A stretch of DNA of 64,000 bases from Melitaea cinxia. Lineage: Eukaryota > Arthropoda > Insecta > Lepidoptera > Nymphalidae. Each line of letters begins with the position of its first letter. Position 1 is the first letter of the stretch. Of this stretch, positions 10,530 to 22,150 are shown piece by piece. Location of the stretch: positions 2,123,501 through 2,187,500 of the forward strand of contig NC_059410.1 in assembly GCF_905220565.1 (NCBI RefSeq). The letters are read 5' to 3'. A program made the position numbers and the translations under genes. The notes under the pieces were generated by a model. The model was not told the DNA's origin, did not search any database, and saw only the letters and a list, made by a program, of their open reading frames with translations.

Positions 10530-10823
10530 TGCAAAGCGGGAGCCGCAGCGGAAAAAGCTGAAACGACTAAACGGCACAAATATTCGTCACTAATTCCAAA
10601 TTACATCTTTCTGCCGTTTGCAGTCGAAACACTTGGACCTTGGTATAGCAGTGCTAAATTTTTTTTAAATGAGATAACTCCTCGCCTTATTACCTCCACT
10701 GGTGACAAGAGGGCTGGTTCATTTTTTGCCCAGAGAATCGGAATAGCGATTCAACGGGGAAATGCTGCCAGCATTCTTGGCACAAATCCACGCGGACAGG
10801 ATTTATACCAAAACTATCTGTAA
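10530..10823 (+). pseudogene. C-terminal fragment of a non-LTR reverse transcriptase
   Basis: A 97-codon open stretch without its own ATG reads AAEKAETTKRHKYSSL, NYIFLPFAVETLGPWYSSA, ITPRLITSTGDKRAGSFF and QRIGIAIQRGNAASILGT before a natural-looking stop. The VETLGPW, GDxRAGSF and IQRGNAASILGT words are the usual end of reverse transcriptase polyproteins annotated in many arthropods. The frame is intact but isolated. An A-rich stretch with AATAAA follows at 10865, consistent with a 5'-truncated retrotransposed copy. Confidence 0.78.
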
Positions 10824-10919
10824 ATATTTAGTCCTTAAGTTGTGAATTGTAAATATGTATAATGTTGAATAAAAAAATATAAAAAAATTACTGCAAATGT
10901 ATATTATTGACAATGACTT

Positions 10920-11084
10920 TAGCCGGTCCTTGCTCTCTTCTGTCGTATGTATATTTGTATTTTTATATTTTTTTATACATTATGTCCATATATATTTGAG
11001 TATATATATGTAATATGTATATGTATGTATATTTACGTATTATGTGTATATATTATGTATGTACACCTCCATGCCGTCTAATTC
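10920..11084. repeat. TA/TGTA-rich low-complexity DNA
   Basis: Runs of TATATG and TATGTA with no other content. Confidence 0.6.
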
Positions 11085-11220
11085 TTTTGTCATGTCCTTT
11101 TCATGCTAGAGGTTGTCTGGAAGAGATCGCTCTTTTAGCGATAAGACCGCCTTTTGTACATGTCTATATTTTCTTTTTCGGTTTAAAATGTTTTCTCTGA
11201 TAGTGTACAATAAAAAGTAT
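11085..11220 (+). repeat. LINE 3' end (family J), copy 1
   Basis: GAGGTTGTCTGGAAGAGATC, then TCTTTTAGCGATAAGACCGC and CCTTTTGTACATG, ending in an AATAAAAAGT polyadenylation-like site. GATCGCT and AGCGAT can pair as a small stem. Same order at 16695-16815 and 32650-32785. Confidence 0.65.
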
Positions 11221-11534
11221 TTGTATTGTATTTTCTTACGACAGTAATAAAATATACTTAGTACTATATTATTATACTATTGGATTATTCAAACTTTATG
11301 TTAAGTTTGTAAGTTTGTAAGTTTAAAGTAACTATTTCACGTGATTTTTTTTGGTTTGATTTTCATGACTAGACGTATTTGTTAGCTTCTTATTGCTTGA
11401 TTAAGTTACTTAAGTATGATATATGTACTGTAACTGATGGGCGAATATAGCCTGTGCGTATTTCAATGATCAAAGGCGTCCAAGATGAATCTCGAAATAC
11501 AGCGTACGCCGAGACACACACGCATACAATGGAC

Positions 11535-11690
11535 GCATGCAACACCGAAAGCATTGCAAGCGCATTTACCATGCTACCCCCAACCCCCTCAAGAGTTCTA
11601 CTACCTTCCTCACCACCCTAATAAAATACTATTTAAAATCACATTAATATTGTTTGGCTTTGATCTTCTTGTGAAGTTCAATTACTTCCC
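11535..11690 (+). repeat. Family A repeat, partial copy
   Basis: ATGCAACACCGAAAGCATTG, CAAGAGTTCTACTACCTTCC and GATCTTCTTGTGAAGTTC match the order of the longer family A copies but are diverged. Confidence 0.5.
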
Positions 11691-11696
11691 CAGACA

Positions 11697-11976
<280 letters not shown>

Positions 11977-11984
11977 AAATATAT

Positions 11985-12100
11985 AGACTAGCGCTTGACT
12001 GCGATCTCACCTGATGGCAAGTGAAGATGCAGCCTAAGGTGGTGCGCGCTTGCCTAGAAGATGCCTATTCACTCTTGATTTAAAGATACCCAAGTTATAG
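11985..12100 (+). repeat. Dispersed repeat L
   Basis: GACTGCGATCTCACCTGATG, GATGCAGCCTAAGGTGG and GCCTATTCACTCTTGATTTA are words I recall from a common lepidopteran LINE tail. Single copy in this window. Confidence 0.45.
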
Positions 12101-12234
12101 TATATATAGTAAATATAGTATATATACATACGGTCAAACTGAGTGACCTCCTCCTTTTTTGTTGTGTCAATCACTAAATTCATTTTACGAGTTTCTGACT
12201 TTTTTTACTATACAACTAGGTCGATAATGATGAT

Positions 12235-12530
12235 GATGGCAGAAACAACGGAAGCGCTTTACCGATCCTACCCCTAACCCATCCTAGGAGCTCCGGTCAC
12301 CTCACCCACCACAGGAATACAACACTGCTTGAAAGCAGTATTATTTAGCTGTGATCTTCTGTAAGGTCGAGGTACTTCCCTAGTCGGTCTGCTCCAGATT
12401 TTGAGCAGGGTAGTTCCTGCTGTACCCTACCTTAATGATACACACATTAAACTATTTCAAAGCACATGAGTATTGTTTGATTGCGATCTTCTGTAAGATT
12501 GAAGCACTTATCCGTACAGCAGATCTTACT
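12235..12530 (+). repeat. Family A repeat, partial copy plus duplicated tail
   Basis: GAGCTCCGGTCACCTCACCC, ACACTGCTTGAAAGCAGTAT and GATCTTCTGTAAGGTCGAGG, with the 5' half missing. GATCTTCTGTAAGATTGAAG at about 12485 repeats the tail. Confidence 0.6.
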
Positions 12531-12955
12531 AAATTATTTTACAACCGAATTCAGTAAATAATACACGAAAACAAAACTCGAATAAATACATTTATTACAA
12601 CTAGAGCCCAGTTATACATTTCGTCGTTACGAGTCAGATGATAAACTCCGGGACAAACAATCAAACGAAGCGTTAACGTAATAAGCGGTTACACGGTCCG
12701 TAGTTAGTTGTCATTACTGTCGGTTGTTCGCTACATTAGTTACTGTCGTTTTATCCGCAACTATTGTGAGAGGAGACAGGGAAATGGGTTTTGATTACAC
12801 CGAGTAAAAAGTATATATTTTAATAAATCCTCCTTTTTACGCTATATTAATGTAGTGCAGAATTGTACTGTCTGTTGGTATTACGGTTTTTTATTTAAAT
12901 TATCATAAATTTTTATCACCTAGATAACATTTCTTTTACGTGGGGAAAATCCATC
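12531..12955. other. No recognisable content
   Basis: Mixed-composition DNA without a coding frame; 12830-12860 holds a few words shared with repeat H. Confidence 0.4.
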
Positions 12956-12959
12956 ATGG

Positions 12960-13105
12960 ATATCCTCCAGCGCGGGGCGCCAGAGGGATATGTCAGACTC
13001 CTACTGACTAAAAAACCACCACGTGTGAGCAGTCGTCCTAGGTGGGGCGAGATGGGGTCGCGCTACCATTCGCCACCTCGTCCCGGCAGATAATGTCACC
13101 TGATC
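12960..13105 (+). repeat. Dispersed repeat I, copy 1
   Basis: TCAGACTCCTACTGACTAAA, ACCACCACGTGTGAGCAGTC and GGTGGGGCGAGATGGGGTCG recur inverted at 19690-19795. Confidence 0.6.
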
Positions 13106-13109
13106 CAGT

Positions 13110-13395
13110 TCATAATTTAAAAAACGACTTCAATATACATTAATAAGTAATAAAAAGAAAACCTCATCAACGCCATCGAAGTCAATTAAAGACGCATTAT
13201 TAGGAACAACTCAACACTACTTTTAAGGTGACCCCGGAGGCGAAGCCCATGTGATGAAACGATGATCACGCCAAAAATGGAGTGAACTCATGTGTTTTAC
13301 CCATCGTCACCACGCTGGGCAGGCGGGTTCGTGACTACAGGGCTGGCTTTGTCGCGCCGAAGACGCTGCTGCTCGTCTTCGACCTGTGTAATTCG
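13110..13395 (+). repeat. Decayed family D piece followed by family B fragment
   Basis: 13110-13220 has AAAACGACTTCAATATACAT and GACGCATTATTAGGA-like words of family D. From 13268, CGCCAAAAATGGAGTGAACT, ACCACGCTGGGCAGGCGGGT and GAAGACGCTGCTGCTCGTCT belong to family B, which is cut off at about 13395. Confidence 0.6.
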
Positions 13396-13437
13396 ATTGT
13401 ACACTACACCAATATTTTTTTTTTATTTTTTTTTTTT

Positions 13438-13690
13438 ATATCACTCGGTCGGCAAACAAGCGTACGGCTCACCTGATGGTAAGCGATTACCGTAGCTTAT
13501 AGACACCTGCAACACCAGAAGCATCGCAAGTGCGTTGCCGACCCAATCCCCAATCCCCCCAGGAGCTCTGGTCACCTTACTCACCAACAGGAACACAATA
13601 CTGCTTGAAAACAGTATTATTTTGCTGTGATCTGTTCCATATTTTGAGCAAGAAATTCCTGCTGTGCCCTACCTCAGTTAGCTAGCTTAG
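13438..13690 (+). repeat. Family A repeat, near full length
   Basis: TCGGTCGGCAAACAAGCGTA, ACCTGATGGTAAGCGATTAC, ACACCAGAAGCATCGCAAGT, and the tail TTCCTGCTGTGCCCTACCTC. A short internal part (the GTAAGGTCGAGG segment) is deleted relative to other copies. The family is very frequent in Lepidoptera; class unknown to me. Confidence 0.7.
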
Positions 13691-13984
13691 CTACCATTAA
13701 GTTTTACTATTGTTAAAAATAAAGAAAATTACCCCCAAATTTCCTGTATACCCGCAACCTAACGAACGCTACAAATAAACAGACAAAAAAATATTATGAA
13801 CTGCGTATAAAAACTAATGTAGCGAGCAAGTTGCCACGGTAATGATCCCTACGTAATACGGAGCGGCCCGGAATATTTATATGTATGAAAACTTCTCTGT
13901 AATTAATCTTTATTACGGCACTTACGGATGTTTTCGTTATTCTCTTGTTCCCTAGATACTTAAAGTTTATTTGAATAGAAAAAA

Positions 13985-14520
13985 AAAGTTGGTGACCACA
14001 AGACTGAAGTAATTCTTTAGCAATAGCCTGCACTGTGTCTTAGATATACGAAACGTAACTGGCTATGAGAGAAAGACAATGTTTGCTCATACCTCTCTCT
14101 CTCTTGCTCCGTTCGCCTCGCTCGACACTTCGTAACGCCCTCGTCACGCATTCACCAGCTTACTCCCCAACAGTGCCGGATTTATATTTTTTATGAGTGT
14201 AGGCCACTTTATTTCTACCGCCCCATGTACATACCTTTCTAAAATAATAATTTTCCATTTGTAGTAAAGGGGCCTCCTGTACTACAAATGGAAAATTATT
14301 ATTTAAATAAACGAATGAATTAGTCATTAAGAAAGAGAGCGTAAAAAAGAAACAAGATATACAATTTTTTATCCTCTGAAATCAAGTGACCGTCCTCTGA
14401 AATCTGCCGCCCCTAGGACGCTGCCGCCCCTAGGCCGCGGCCTATACGGCCTATTTATAAATCCAGGACTGCTCCGCAAGTCAAGCTTGCGAAAAGAAGT
14501 TTTACTTCAAAATAGTGACT
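13985..14520 (+). mobile_element. MITE family C, interrupted by another MITE
   Basis: Left part starts at ACTGAAGTAATTC and carries TACGAAACGTAAC and TTCGTAACGCCCTCGTCACG; right part ends GAAAAGAAGTTTTACTTCAA. In the uninterrupted copy at 53825-53995 the two ends are inverted repeats (TGAAGTAAAACTTCT / AGAAGTTTTACTTCA). A 301-bp element splits this copy at 14171-14471. Confidence 0.65.
14171..14471. mobile_element. hAT-like MITE nested in MITE C
   Basis: Terminal inverted repeats CAGTGCCGGATTTATA and TATAAATCCAGGACTG; flanked by 8-bp target-site duplications CTCCCCAA (14163-14170) and CTCCGCAA (14472-14479), one mismatch. Eight-bp duplications and CAGTG termini are the hAT hallmark. It has no transposase. 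Inside, 14243-14266 and 14280-14303 are perfect 24-bp inverted repeats around a 13-base loop. Confidence 0.85.
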
Positions 14521-14604
14521 CAATTTGTTAGCTTAGCCACACACCTTAACCAATAAAATCATAGCAAATTAGAATGCAACACCTCGCTGATTTAGTAGTA
14601 CGTG

Positions 14605-14815
14605 ATGGCGCTTAAAGTACCGATGGTTTGCGGGTTCGATTCCCGCTCGGGATGGGTATATGTACAAATACTTCTTTCCGGTTAGGATGTCTGTTCTCGT
14701 GGAATTCCTCATCGTGCCTTGGAGTGCACGCTATTTTCTCGGTTCCGGTTGTTATCACAGACACCTGAAAGCATTCGTTACTAATAGTAGAGAATATATC
14801 CGCCAACAACTACAA
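14605..14815 (+). mobile_element. tRNA-derived SINE S1, copy 2 (3' truncated)
   Basis: B box in GCGGGTTCGATTCCCGC (about 14630-14647), body CCGGTTGTTATCACAGACAC and GAGAATATATCCGCCAAC. The CCCAGCAGTGGG tail is absent. Confidence 0.7.
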
Positions 14816-14819
14816 AAAC

Positions 14820-15900
14820 AATTAAAACGAACATCATACGTTACTTCCGGTACAATACAAACATGTCGGCACTTCCGTTGCAATATCAATAAGAACACAA
14901 GATTAAATAAAATGAAATAAAAATGTATTTCGCTGTACTCTGTTTTATTTTTAATTCATATTGTTATTATTTCAGTAAAAATTTATCAGACATTCTTTTA
15001 ACGTTTACAATCATATTTATTCAAAGATTTTGTGTTCAATTTTCACTAATTACTTCCAAGTAATAAGTTTTTCCTGTAAGTTATTTAAGTAAATGCCTCA
15101 GACTTAATTTGCAGCAGGATTATCAGCCTGTATCTGAGGTACGGAGACCTTCATAACAAAAGCATTAATGCCCAGACAAAGACTTTGACCGGACCAAGAT
15201 TTTCAACACGTGCCATTAGCTTTTAATAACACAAATCCATAAATACATACAAAGTAATATTAGTGACGTCATTAGAGTGTCATTACGATTACCAGACTTA
15301 GCACTGGCATTCTTACGTTGTAACTTAATAAAAAAAATCTTTAAGAAACTCTTTTGATACAAATAGCAAGCGAATTGGACAATTATCCGCGATCATATAT
15401 TTTTATCGGCAAGTATCAAGTCATACTTTGTCCGGAAGCAGGTTAGTCAGATAATAAAAAAAATAAAAAAACTTTGACAGTAAATCCGGTTTATGTCAAT
15501 GACAATAAAAACTTTTTTAATCAATCCTCTTCCATATTTATCGATATTGTGTGCTAAGTAATTTTAAGAAAAAAATATATATAACGTTATGGTAACTCGC
15601 GATAGATAATAAAATATTTTATTGTTATAGTTCTGGTGACAAAAAACTAAACTAATTTATTCGGATGAGCTGAACGATTCATTAATCGGAAACCTGTTTT
15701 ATTTACTTATCTTTATGGTACACCAAAATAGATTTTCAGTATTAACAACAAAAAGGAAAGATGCACAAGAGGAGGCCTTTTCACTAAAACAGCGAACTCT
15801 ACTACCTTAGCTAGATGAAAGATATAAAAAAATATAATAATGGTCATATTTAGGCACAAATTATAACTTATAAATAAATAATAAAAAATAAAATATATAT
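14820..15900. other. No recognisable content
   Basis: AT-rich DNA with no credible frame and no repeat that I see elsewhere in the window. Confidence 0.45.
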
Positions 15901-15902
15901 TA

Positions 15903-16235
15903 ATGGTACTGTGTGGCTACGGTACTAAAGAATATAGCCACCCCCTCTCTTCCCGTGGGTGTCGTAAGAGGCGACTAAGGGATAACACAGTTCCGCTACC
16001 ACCTTGGAACTTAAAAAGCCGACTGGTGGCGGGATAACCATCTAACTGCTGGCTTTGAAATACACAGGCCGAAGACGGGCAGCAGCGTCTTTGGTGCGAC
16101 AAAGCCAGTACTGCGGTCACCAACCCGCCTGCCCAGCGTGATGACTATGGGCAAAACACACGAGTTCACGTTATTTTTGGCGTAAACTTGTGGAGAGTGG
16201 TCCAGCAGTGGACTGTATAGGCTGTAATGATAATG
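15903..16235 (-). repeat. Family B repeat, near full length
   Basis: Inverted relative to the copy at 59543-59885: CTTCCCGTGGGTGTCGTAAG, GGCGACTAAGGGATAACACA, GCCGACTGGTGGCGGGATAA, and near the end GGACTGTATAGGCTGTAATG with ATAATGATTA. The reading frames crossing it are by-products of its GC-rich sequence. Confidence 0.7.
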
Positions 16236-16254
16236 ATTAATGGTAAATAAAACT

Positions 16255-16600
16255 TACGAGTATCAATACTAATAAATAAAATTGGAGTGTCTGTTTGTAA
16301 TATCAAAGTAACCGTTTTTACCTAATTGCATATGGATGTTTACACGGTACATATACCAAAATAACATTTTTTACAATTTTTGTCTGTCTGTCTGTCTATC
16401 TGTCTGTTTGTTCCGGCTAATCTCTGAAGTAGACGGGCCTCTTTTGACGTGACTTTCACAGCAGATAGCTGATGTGGTAAGAAGTAACTTAGACTTCTTT
16501 TACTATAGAAATATGTGTATTTTATAATTCTGCGAACTGACAAATAACTTTTTTGTTCAATTCCACGCGGACGAAGTCGCGAGCACAGCTACTCTATACA
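16255..16600 (+). repeat. RTE-like tail (family F), copy 2
   Basis: AAATTGGAGTGTCTGTTTGT, a (TGTC)n run at about 16381-16405, GTTCCGGCTAATCTCTGAAG, and the terminal TTCCACGCGGACGAAGTCGC. Confidence 0.65.
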
Positions 16601-16694
16601 TATATGATTATATACGTATATATGTATTCATGTGTATATATATTATCGGATCTATCAAAACACTATTATTATTTATCCTTAGAATCTTCATACG

Positions 16695-16840
16695 TGTTCT
16701 GTCCCCATATCTGGTTATCTGGAAGAAATCGCTCTTCAACGATTAGATCGCCTTTGTACATCTTTTTTTTTATTTACTTCTCTGTTTATTTGTATTTTAG
16801 TTTACAATAAAGAATATATATATATATATATATATATACT
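16695..16840 (+). repeat. LINE 3' end (family J), copy 2, with TA tail
   Basis: GGTTATCTGGAAGAAATCGC, GATTAGATCGCCTTTGTACA and AATAAAGAA before a short (AT)n. Confidence 0.6.
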
Positions 16841-16844
16841 AGCT

Positions 16845-17033
16845 GTGCCCGCGGCTTCGCCCGCGTTGAAATCAGTGTCTCACAAAGTTTTCCCGGCACA
16901 CTTCCAGTGAAACGCTCATCAAAATCGGCTAAGCCGTTCCGTAAACCTTCCTCTTGAACCGCATGAAAATCCCTTCAGTAGATTTTGAGGGAAGCGATCA
17001 CATACACTTTTGGGGACTTTGTTTTATAATACA
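16845..17033 (+). repeat. RTE-like tail with CCCGCGGCTTCG head
   Basis: CTAGCTGTGCCCGCGGCTTC, GTTTTCCCGGCACACTTCC and CATCAAAATCGGCTAAGCC. The head recurs at 29985-30060. Confidence 0.6.
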
Positions 17034-19620
17034 CTAACTATTGCCCGCGACTATGTCCACGTGGTTATGAAGATATGCATTACTATCAAAATGTTTAACG
17101 CAAATTATTTTTTTATTTCAGTCACATGAAATGCTTATCACACTGAGCAACTTTTTAAAAGGCACAATTTAGTATAATTTAATAGTTGTTTTTATAAAAC
17201 CTCTATAATACACTACATTCTTAGTTTTATTTTCAGGCTGCAGTATAAATAGCCTATCAGGCGAACTTATAGCTGTTGAATATGTTTCATACAAACTATC
17301 AACCCCAATTAAGCCCCCTTAGCGGTGGAATATCGTAAAATCCGTTCTTATCTAACTATACTATCTAACTATAATCTACCTCCCAGCCAAATTTCATCTG
17401 TGTCCATCCTGGATGGATGGACCCTCCAGCGGTTTTTGAGTTCTCGTGATGAGTGAGTCAGTGACCTTTGTCTTTTATATATATAGATTACGATGCATTA
17501 TTTGGACACCTCCTCACCATCTATAGAGCATACATTTTAAATTTCAAGTCTCTTACTTAAAAAATATAGGACTCATACAAACTTCCAACCCCCCTTTTAT
17601 ACCCTTAGGGGTCAAGTTTCGTAAAATCAGTTCTTAGTGGATGTCTATGCCCCATAAGGAACCTATCTGCCAAATTTCAGGTTTGTTGCTGTTATAGTTT
17701 CGGAGATTTCGTGATGAGTGAGTCAACCTACCATCCCCCGTTTTAATCCCAAAAAGGAGTTGATTTCTAAAGATACATTATTTGGACACCTCATCATCTA
17801 TAGAGCATACATTTTAAATTTCAAATCTCTTGCTTCAAAAACATAGGACCTTCATACAAATTCCCAACCCCCGTTTTACCCCTTTAAGGGTTGAATTTCA
17901 TAATATCAGTTCTTAGCAGATGCCTACGGCCTATAAGGAACCTACCTGCCAAATTTTAAGTTTGTAGCTGTTATAGTTTTGGAGATTTCGTGATGAGTGA
18001 GTCAAGCTACCATTCCCCGTTTTAACCTCAAGAAGGAGTTGATTTCTAAAGATATATTATTTGGACACCTTCTTACCATCTATAAAGCATACATTTTAAA
18101 TTTTAAGTCTCTTACTTCAAAAACATAGGACTTTCATACAAACTTCTAACCCCCGCTTTATCCCCTTAGGGGTCGAGTTTCATAAAATCCGTTCTTAGCA
18201 AATGTCTGCGCCCTGTAAGAAGCCTATCTGCCAAATTTAGAGTTTGTAGGTGTTATAGTTTCGGAGATTTCGTGATGAGTGAGTCAACCTACCATCCCCC
18301 GTTTTAACCCCAAAAGGGAGTTGATTTCTAAAGATACATTATTTGAACACCTTCTCACTATCTATAGAGCATACATTTTATATTTCAAGTATCTTACTTC
18401 AAAAACACAGGACTTTCATACAAACTTCCAACACCCGTTTTAACGCCTTAGAGGTCGAATTTCGTGAAATTCGTTCTTAGCGGATGTCTACGACCTATAA
18501 GGAGCCTACCTGCTAAATTTCAAGTTTGTAGGTGTTATAGTTTCGGACATTTCGTGATCAGTGAGTCAGCCTACGATCCCCCGTTTTAACCCCAAAAGGG
18601 AGTTGATTTCTAAAGATACATTATTTGGACACCTTGTCACCACCTATAAAGCATACATTTTAAATTTCAAGTCTCTTACTTCAAAAACATAGGACTTTCA
18701 TACAAACTTCCAACCCCCGCTTTATCCCCTTAGGGGTCGAGTTTCATAAAATCTGTTCTTAGCAAATGTCTGCGCCCTATAAGAAACGTACTTGCCAAAT
18801 TTCAAGTTTGAAGCTGTTATAATTTCGGAGATTTCGTGATGAGTGAGTCAACCTACCATCCCCCGTTTTAACCCCAAAAGGTCAACCAAAAAATCAACTG
18901 ATTTCTAAAGATACATTATTTGGACACCTTCTCACTATCTATAAAGCATACATTTTAAATTTCAAGTCTCTTACTTCAAAAACATAGGACTTTCATACAA
19001 ACTTTCAGTGAGTCCAGAGTGAGTCAACCTACCATCCCCCGTTTTAGCCCCAAAAAGGGGTTGATTTCTAAATATACATTATTTGGACACCTTCTCACCA
19101 TCTCTAGAGCATACATTTTAAATTTCAAGTCTCTTACTACTAAAACATAGGACTTTCATACAAACTTCCAACCCCCGTTTTACCCTCTTAGGGGTCGAGT
19201 TTCATAAAATCCATTCTTAGCGGTAGTTTACGCCTTATAAGGGGCCTACCTGCTAAATTTTAAGTTTGTAGGTGTTATAGTTTCGGAGATTTCATGATCA
19301 GTGAGTCAACCTACGATCCCCCGTTTTAACCCCAAAAAGGGGTTGATTTCTTAAGATATATTATTTGGACACCTTTTCACCATCTATAGAGCTTACATTT
19401 GAAATTTCAAGTCTCTTACTTCAAACACAGGACTTTCATACAAACTTCCAACCCCCGTTTAACCCCCTTAGGGGTCGAATTTCGTAAAATCCGTTCTTAG
19501 CGGATGTCTACGTCTTATAAGGAGCCTACCTGCCAAATTTCAAGTTTCTAGGTGTTATAGTTTCGGAGATTTCGTGATGAATGACCTTTCGCTTTTATAT
19601 ATATTATTATAGAATAGATA
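17034..19620 (+). repeat. Family G: tandem array of ~281-bp units, locus 1
   Basis: A unit holding ATACATTATTTGGACACCTT, TCTTACTTCAAAAACATAGG, ACTTTCATACAAACTTCCAA and TTCGTGATGAGTGAGTCAAC is repeated about eight times. The GATGAGTGAGTCA word recurs near 17449, 17713, 17991, 18275, 18557, 18838, 19013, 19294 and 19575, mostly 278-284 bp apart; one unit is shortened by about 105 bp near 19000. Units are diverged. It ends in TTTCGCTTTTATATATATTA. There is no coding content. A shorter relative occurs at 31405-32340. Confidence 0.85.
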
Positions 19621-19689
19621 TATATATATATACGATACGTGCCATGCAGAATTTAAAAAAATCTTTGTGGGATAGGTTAGGTGTATATA

Positions 19690-19795
19690 GGATAGATGGC
19701 GAAGGCTAGCGCGACCCCATCTCGCCCCACCCAGGCGGATGACTGCTAACACGTGGTGGTTTTTAGTCAGTAGGAGTCTGACATAGCGGGTATAA
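19690..19795 (-). repeat. Dispersed repeat I, copy 2
   Basis: CGACCCCATCTCGCCCCACC and AACACGTGGTGGTTTTTAGT are the reverse complement of the 12960-13105 copy. Confidence 0.6.
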
Positions 19796-19799
19796 AAGA

Positions 19800-20700
19800 A
19801 AATCCAAAAAAAAAAAGGGTGTATATGGAATCTTGTAAAACCAGAAACTGGTAAAAACCAGAATCTGTAATAATGAAAAATCGTTAAAAATATACTTCCT
19901 GCTAACACTTTATACTTCTTATGAAATTAAAAAAGTAACACATGTCAAAAGATGTAAATCCTTCCAAGTGTACTCAAAACACTAGAATCCAAAGCCAAAG
20001 AAGCAAGAGTAGAAAGCTGAATATAAATCGCGGTCATAAGATCTCCGACTCACGTGACTCACTAAACACCTCACGTTTGTAATACACGTGTGGCGGCAGC
20101 TTTAAATATAATCTTAAATGGAAGTTAATATTTATGTTTAAATTTATTTGTAAGGGCTTTGTAAACGCTAATTTCAATAGTTTGAAATCTAATTCTAATA
20201 CAGTTATAAGAATAAAGTCACGAACAACTAAATTTATCTAAATATTACAGAAAGACCGTCTACGTTTTATGTAAAAAAATCTAAGTTTTTCTCACCCAAA
20301 AACAACCAAAAAAAGCAATTCTTGTAATGGCATACTATTAAACGAGTATTAATATAAAAACTATACCTAAATGATGAATTATGATGAAACCTCATAACGT
20401 AATTGAGAGTAGAAAAAAAATCTAATGAAATTTTATCGAAAGGAAAATCTTAATTTTAATTGATCGCTTCCACTGACCGCGAACAAAATGTCTAAAACTC
20501 GCGAGAGACTAATTAACTGACAATTAGGAGTTTGGTAAAAATTTTACCAAAAAAACTCCTAAATTCTCAAAAAAAATTAAATTTTTAAGTGACTTAAAAA
20601 GTTCTTTATCCTAATAAAATTTCTTACATAAACGAAATCCTTATCGATTTAAGACAATTTTAGCATTCTACTTTATTTAATATATTATATTGTTAGCATA
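19800..20700. other. No recognisable content
   Basis: AT-rich DNA with poly-A stretches and no gene-like frame. Confidence 0.45.
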
Positions 20701-20714
20701 ATCTCGATTATTTT

Positions 20715-20822
20715 AATACGTTTCGTGACGTCGTGCAACAGTGTTAATAAAAATAGTTTCCTACCCGCTAATACGTTTTGTAACGTCATGCAACAACGTC
20801 AATAAAAGCAGTCCCTACCCAT
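20715..20822 (+). repeat. Two tandem ~54-bp units with TGACGTC-like cores
   Basis: TACGTTTCGTGACGTCGTGC...TTTCCTACCC and TACGTTTTGTAACGTCATGC...TCCCTACCC are adjacent diverged copies. TGACGTC resembles a CRE half-palindrome, but I have no evidence of function. Confidence 0.5.
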
Positions 20823-21089
20823 TCAGAGGGCTCTTTTGCTTCTCGGCTTTCGGAACGATAGGTCGTTGTTTCATGACGAGTGCGTTGATCATTTTTATAT
20901 TCAAAGTAACGGTTGTTTGCTTGGTTAATTTAAATTGTAATTCTCGGTCATTATTTTCGATTAAGTTAGTGGTTAAGGTTAATTTTTGTGATAATTGTTA
21001 TATTTGTAAAAATGAGTAATAAATAGAAGTTAAGTGTTCGGTTTTCTGTCTTTTTTTTTAAATAAATAAGTTTGTTTCTCCTAAAAATA

Positions 21090-21690
21090 TAATATTATAA
21101 AGCTGAAGAGTTTGTTTGTTTGTTTGTTTGTTTGAACGCGCTAATCTCAGAATCTACTGGTCAGATTTGGAAAATTCTTTTACTGTTAGATAGCCCATTT
21201 ATCGAGAAAGGTTATAGGCTATATTTCATCACGATAAGATCAAAAGGAGCGGAGCACCAGTGAAGAATGTTTCAAAATCGAGGGTTCTTTTTCCTTTTGT
21301 GAGCTTCCGCTGCGTGCGCTGTAAAAACAGTTAAAGTTTCGCAAAAATCATGTATGACAAAATTGATCTTCTTATAAATTTCTAAAAAAAGTCCGCGACA
21401 GCATATATCTTTTATGGTTGCTCACTATAACCTTTTTTATGCTAACCAAGTTTGTTCTAAAATAATACATTATTTGCGAAGATGTTTTTATAAACATGAT
21501 ATTAATCCTTATCTAAATAAATACGTTATTCATCACAAGTATTTAATATAAAACAAAATAGCCTTTTACATAATTCGATTTCAATGAGTATCGCAGGAGA
21601 TATCGCAGTTTTAAAATAACATCGCAGCAAAATAATGATCAAGTATTTAGCGCACCTCTGTTCCACGCGAACGAAGTCGCGCACAGAAGC
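21090..21690 (+). repeat. Repeat E, near full length
   Basis: ATTATAAAGCTGAAGAGTTT, a (GTTT)n run at 21113-21133, CGCTAATCTCAGAATCTACT, GAAAGGTTATAGGCTATATT and the terminal TTCCACGCGAACGAAGTCGC GCACAGAAGCTAGT. It resembles RTE-type elements without an open frame. Confidence 0.6.
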
Positions 21691-21852
21691 TAGTATAATA
21701 TATTATTTTTCTTTGCAATTTGAGTTCATTTTATTTCATACACTACTTTTTCTGAGTGATATGAGAAGCTCCATACTTACGTACAAAGAAATTTCACTCT
21801 GCTAATCAACTTTACCACCCTGGACTCAATTTAAGACAGTTAATAATTATAT

Positions 21853-22150
21853 AGATGACGCGTTGGCACAACGGTCACAACACTGGTTCGTGGCTGTTGC
21901 GCTGGCGGTTGCGGGCTCGATCCCCGCACATGACAAACATTTGTATCGGCCATGCAGATGTTTGCCGTGGTCTAGGTGTTCGTGCAGTCCTTGCGAATCT
22001 CCCCACCGTGCCTCGGAGAGCGCGTTAAGCCGTCATAGCAGAGAATATATCCCTCATTGGAGCAGCGTGGTGGATTCAGCTCTGATCCTTCTCCTACATG
22101 GGAAAAGAGGCCTATGCACAGCAGTGGGATATTACAGGCTGAAGCGAATA
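21853..22150 (+). mobile_element. tRNA-derived SINE S1, copy 3 (full length)
   Basis: A-box-like TTGGCACAACGGTCACAAC, B box GCGGGCTCGATCCCCGC, body CACCGTGCCTCGGAGAGCGC, and tail GGAGCAGCGTGGTGGATTCA with CAGCAGTGGGATATTACAGG. This is the best-preserved copy. An open frame of 128 codons through it is incidental. Confidence 0.8.

Noticed and set aside
13794..14033. 79-codon minus-strand frame
   Set aside because: It crosses the start of a MITE C copy and shows no known domain.
17034..19620. CRISPR-like or regulatory array from regular spacing
   Set aside because: Units are 281 bp, contiguous and diverged, with no short repeat-spacer pattern; the organism is a eukaryote.
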